From Spartobacteria bacterium (lineage in GTDB: Bacteria; Verrucomicrobiota; Verrucomicrobiia; Chthoniobacterales; UBA10450), in NCBI GenBank assembly GCA_021324035.1, contig JAJPJU010000133.1:1-8588 (forward strand): a DNA stretch of 8,588 bases. The letters run 5' to 3'. How positions within the stretch are numbered: position 1 is the stretch's first letter; the number at the start of each line of letters is the position of its first letter. Position numbers and translations under genes: made by a program. A model generated the notes under the pieces. The model saw only the letters and a program-made list of their open reading frames with translations, made no database searches and had not been told where the DNA came from. Positions 6,371 through 8,588 of this stretch are shown piece by piece.

Positions 6371-6475
6371 GAGGAGCGCCCCATATCGAGCAGGATCGCT
6401 GCCTGCGCAACCCGTTTTTTCGGAAAAAAGCTTCCATTTAGGCCTCCGAGATGGCTGTCCAAACGACTGGAATTG
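6371..6475. other. Gap before copy B, with AT hairpin
   Basis: This 105-bp gap should hold the promoter of copy B (minus strand) and the 3' end of the reductase transcript. It contains TTTTTT-CGG-AAAAAA (6415-6429), a perfect 6-bp A/T stem, and GCAGG/CCTGC (6390-6406). On the minus strand the T-run is not preceded by a strong GC stem, so I do not call a terminator. Confidence 0.4.
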
Positions 6476-7399
6476 CTAGAATGATGACACCAATTGACGC
6501 ATCTGGCTGCGCACTTTTTCGGAGGGCAATCGGCCGGTTGCAGCCTGGAGATCATCCTCCAAATGGCTGGGGTTATTGGTCGCCGGGATGGCGCATGTCA
6601 CCGCCGGGTGGGCCAGGATCCACTTCAAAAAGAATTGGGCCCACGATCGGCAATCAAACTCGTTCGCCCAGTCCGGCAGAGGCTTCGAGCGCACTCGACT
6701 GAAGAGATCGCCGCCACCGAACGGACGATTAATAATGACTGCGACCTGTCGATCTTGTGCCAGTGGGAGAATGCGTTCCTCGGCTTCCCGTTCCATGATC
6801 GAATAATTGATTTGGAGGAAATCGACCTTTCCGTTTCGCAACGCCCTCTCGACTGCAGCAAAGGCGCTGGAGTTATAATGAGTGATACCGATGTAGCGAA
6901 ATCGGCCCTGGGCTTTCCAATTCCGCATCGTCGCGAGCTGGTTATCGAGATCGACCAGGTTGTGCACCTGCATAAGATCGATCTGTTTAGTTTGCAGGCG
7001 GGCCATCGAACGTTCCATTGATTCGATCCCGGCCTGCTTGCCGCGAGTCCACACTTTCGTGGCGAGAAACAATTGGTCGCGGAGTCCGAGCTTGCTCGCC
7101 AGTGCGCCGATTACTTGCTCGGCTTTTCCGTACATCGGCGAAGAATCGACGACGCGACCGCCAAGTTTAACGAATAGCGACAAGACATCGCCAAGCTGCT
7201 TTTCGTTGCCGGCCGTGAGATCGACATCGAAGACGTTCCAGGTTCCGAGTCCGATCACGGGCAGTTTTTCGCCGGTCGATGGAATCGCGCGCGTCAGCAT
7301 TGTAGAAGAATCTGCGCGGGTTGACCCAGCCGGCAAAAGGAGACCGGCGGTGGCGGCGCCAATCAATTTGGTCGCATCGCGTCGCGTCATGTTGTTCAT
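6476..7399 (-). CDS. Tat-exported aldo/keto reductase
   Basis: NAD(P)H-dependent oxidoreductase of the aldo/keto reductase superfamily; substrate unknown. From the ATG at 7399 it has 307 residues. A Tat leader (MNNMTRRDATKLIGAATAGLLL, Arg6-Arg7) precedes the TIM-barrel domain, so the enzyme is probably exported folded with its cofactor. The catalytic tetrad is visible: Asp85 in RVVDSSPMYG, Tyr90, Lys115 in FLATKVW, and His146 in MQVHNLVD. The cofactor loop is AIPATNNPSHLEDD near the C-terminus, a standard phosphate-binding pattern. The frame extends to a TTG at 7432, but that would leave 2 bp before the divergent gene and put 11 residues before the Tat motif. The ATG at 7399 is therefore preferred, with the ATG at 7390 as an alternative. 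It is divergent from a second Tat-exported oxidoreductase. Confidence 0.88.
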   Translation of the reverse strand: MNNMTRRDATKLIGAATAGLLLPAGSTRADSSTMLTRAIPSTGEKLPVIGLGTWNVFDVDLTAGNEKQLGDVLSLFVKLGGRVVDSSPMYGKAEQVIGALASKLGLRDQLFLATKVWTRGKQAGIESMERSMARLQTKQIDLMQVHNLVDLDNQLATMRNWKAQGRFRYIGITHYNSSAFAAVERALRNGKVDFLQINYSIMEREAEERILPLAQDRQVAVIINRPFGGGDLFSRVRSKPLPDWANEFDCRSWAQFFLKWILAHPAVTCAIPATNNPSHLEDDLQAATGRLPSEKVRSQMRQLVSSF

Positions 7400-7434
7400 T
7401 GAAGACGATAAACCTGCGTTCTTAATCGCCAACC
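7400..7434. promoter_or_regulatory. Short divergent start region
   Basis: Only 35 bp separate the chosen starts of the two divergent oxidoreductases. Promoters for both genes must overlap here or extend into each other's coding sequence. No Shine-Dalgarno is visible for either gene and no promoter box can be assigned. Confidence 0.35.
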
Positions 7435-8562
7435 ATGAACCAAACGACCCGTCGCCAATTCATTAAAACCTCAGCCGTCACCGGACTTGCCGTCAGCACC
7501 GGAGTTGCGTCTCTTTTCGCAGAGAAAACTGTGAAGCCGATGCGAATCTTAATTCTTGGCGGGACCGGCTTCACTGGTCCCTATCAGGTGCGGTACGCAC
7601 TGAGTCGCGGGCACAAAGTGACCACCTTCAATCGCGGCAAAACCCATCCCGGCGAATTGCCCAACGAAGTCGAGCAATTGATTGGCGATCGGAACGGCAA
7701 ACTGGACGCTCTCAAAAATCGCCAATGGGATGTTGTCATCGACAATCCGACCACGTTGCCGGCGTGGGTGCGAGACGCCGCCCAAATCCTCAAAGGGAAC
7801 GTCGATCGTTACGTGTTTATCTCCACGATTTCAGTTTATGGCGAAACGAAAACCGGCGTGGATGAAACGGCGCCGACGGAAAAATATACCGGTGCTGATC
7901 CTTACCAGGAAACTCTCGAAGCGATGAAAGCCGGTGGTTTCAAAACCTACGGGCCACTCAAGGCGTTGTCGGAAAAGGAAGCCGAGAAATGGTTTCCTGG
8001 AAAAGCGCTGATCATTCGTCCGGGATTAATCGTTGGTCCGCGGGACGAGACGGATCGTTTTACCTACTGGCCGGTGCGGATCGATCGCGGCGGCGAAGTC
8101 CTCGCGCCCGGAGATCCCAAGGATCCAGTTCAGTTCATTGATGCGCGGGACCTGGCCGAGTGGACCATTCGCATGGTCGAGAATCGGGAGGCCGGAATTT
8201 ATAACGCGACCGGTCCAGCTAAACCGCTCGGCGTTGGCGAAATGCTGAATCGAATCAAAGAAGCTGAGAAATCGAATGCGACATTCACCTGGGCTGATGA
8301 AAAGTTCCTCGACGCTCAAAAGGTCTCGGCCTGGTCCGACATGCCGGTTTGGGCGGGGGCAGCGAGCGAAGCCGGAATCAGTCAGACGAAAATCGACAAG
8401 GCCCTCGGCAAAGGTTTGACGTTCCGTCCGCTCGATGTTACCGCCCGCGACACGCTCGCCTGGTTCAAATCGTTGCCACAGGATCGGCAATCGAAAATGC
8501 GAGCCGGTTTGACGCCGGAGCGTGAATCGGAAGTGCTGAAAGCATGGCATGCAAAGAAATGA
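7435..8562 (+). CDS. Tat-exported NAD-dependent epimerase/dehydratase (extended SDR)
   Basis: Extended short-chain dehydrogenase/reductase of 375 residues, probably exported. The Tat leader MNQTTRRQFIKTSA (Arg6-Arg7) is followed by a hydrophobic stretch to about 28. The Rossmann fold begins with MRILILGGTGFTG (GGTGFTG at 42-48), the NAD(P)-binding glycine motif, and continues with FNRGKT and VVIDNPTT. The active-site region has VFISTISVYG (Ser130/Ser133) and a YxxxK pair at Tyr172/Lys176 in YGPLKALSEKEAE. RPGLIVGPRD and PVQFIDARDLAEW are the usual downstream motifs of epimerases and isoflavone-reductase-like proteins. The C-terminal part (about 265-375) would carry the substrate site; the substrate is not predictable. 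The neighbouring divergent aldo/keto reductase is also Tat-exported, so the pair may act on a related extracytoplasmic sugar or carbonyl substrate (inference). Confidence 0.88.
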   Translation: MNQTTRRQFIKTSAVTGLAVSTGVASLFAEKTVKPMRILILGGTGFTGPYQVRYALSRGHKVTTFNRGKTHPGELPNEVEQLIGDRNGKLDALKNRQWDVVIDNPTTLPAWVRDAAQILKGNVDRYVFISTISVYGETKTGVDETAPTEKYTGADPYQETLEAMKAGGFKTYGPLKALSEKEAEKWFPGKALIIRPGLIVGPRDETDRFTYWPVRIDRGGEVLAPGDPKDPVQFIDARDLAEWTIRMVENREAGIYNATGPAKPLGVGEMLNRIKEAEKSNATFTWADEKFLDAQKVSAWSDMPVWAGAASEAGISQTKIDKALGKGLTFRPLDVTARDTLAWFKSLPQDRQSKMRAGLTPERESEVLKAWHAKK

Positions 8563-8588
8563 CGAAATCCGAATGACGAATGTCGAAA
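8558..8588 (+). repeat. Degenerate ATGACGAA repeat, continuing off the edge
   Basis: AATGACGAA occurs at 8558-8566 and again at 8572-8580, 14 bp apart, and a variant ATGTCGAAA follows at 8580-8588. The first unit contains the TGA stop of the preceding gene. The array runs off the right edge, so its length is unknown. Confidence 0.45.

Noticed and set aside
6476..7432. Longer aldo/keto reductase starting at TTG 7432
   Set aside because: It would leave 2 bp to the divergent gene and add 11 residues before the Tat motif. The ATG at 7399 gives a normal Tat leader.

Overview
The window is about 8.6 kb of GC-moderate bacterial chromosome with eight protein genes, seven complete and one cut off at the left edge. 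Gene content and style suggest a soil or freshwater member of the Verrucomicrobia/Planctomycetes/Acidobacteria sphere, with Verrucomicrobia (Spartobacteria-like) as my best guess. The reasons are two Tat-exported oxidoreductases with TRRxF/TRRD leaders, mostly absent Shine-Dalgarno sequences, and short intergenic repeats. This is inference from style; no rRNA or other phylogenetic marker is present.

Layout. (1) Bases 1-3173: the 3' part of kdpD overlaps kdpE by 4 bp and encodes the K+/turgor-responsive two-component system. The kdpFABC pump genes, if linked, lie upstream of the window. (2) Bases 3205-3606, minus strand: crcB/fluC, a fluoride channel, convergent with kdpE. (3) Bases 3607-3790: a non-coding stretch with a nested inverted repeat that looks like a dispersed REP-type element. 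(4) Bases 3791-6370: four genes for small exported proteins in two paralogous pairs. Two tandem plus-strand genes encode 3D (Asp-Asp-Asp) double-psi beta-barrel proteins. They are flanked on both sides by minus-strand genes for a CHAP/NlpC-P60-like Cys-His protein. (5) Bases 6476-8562: a divergent pair of Tat-exported oxidoreductases, an aldo/keto reductase and an extended SDR (NAD-dependent epimerase/dehydratase). (6) The right edge begins a degenerate ATGACGAA-type repeat.

How the genes may work together. KdpD and KdpE are a standard sensor/regulator pair. CrcB is a stand-alone detoxification gene. The most unusual region is the 3D/Cys-His cluster. 3D domains resemble the MltA/YuiC lytic transglycosylase fold, and the Cys-His proteins resemble peptidoglycan amidases or endopeptidases. 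The four could therefore form an exported wall-cutting set that attacks both glycan and peptide bonds. No domain search was possible, so catalytic activity is inferred from motifs. The closing oxidoreductase pair shares a very short divergent start region and probably acts outside the cytoplasmic membrane.
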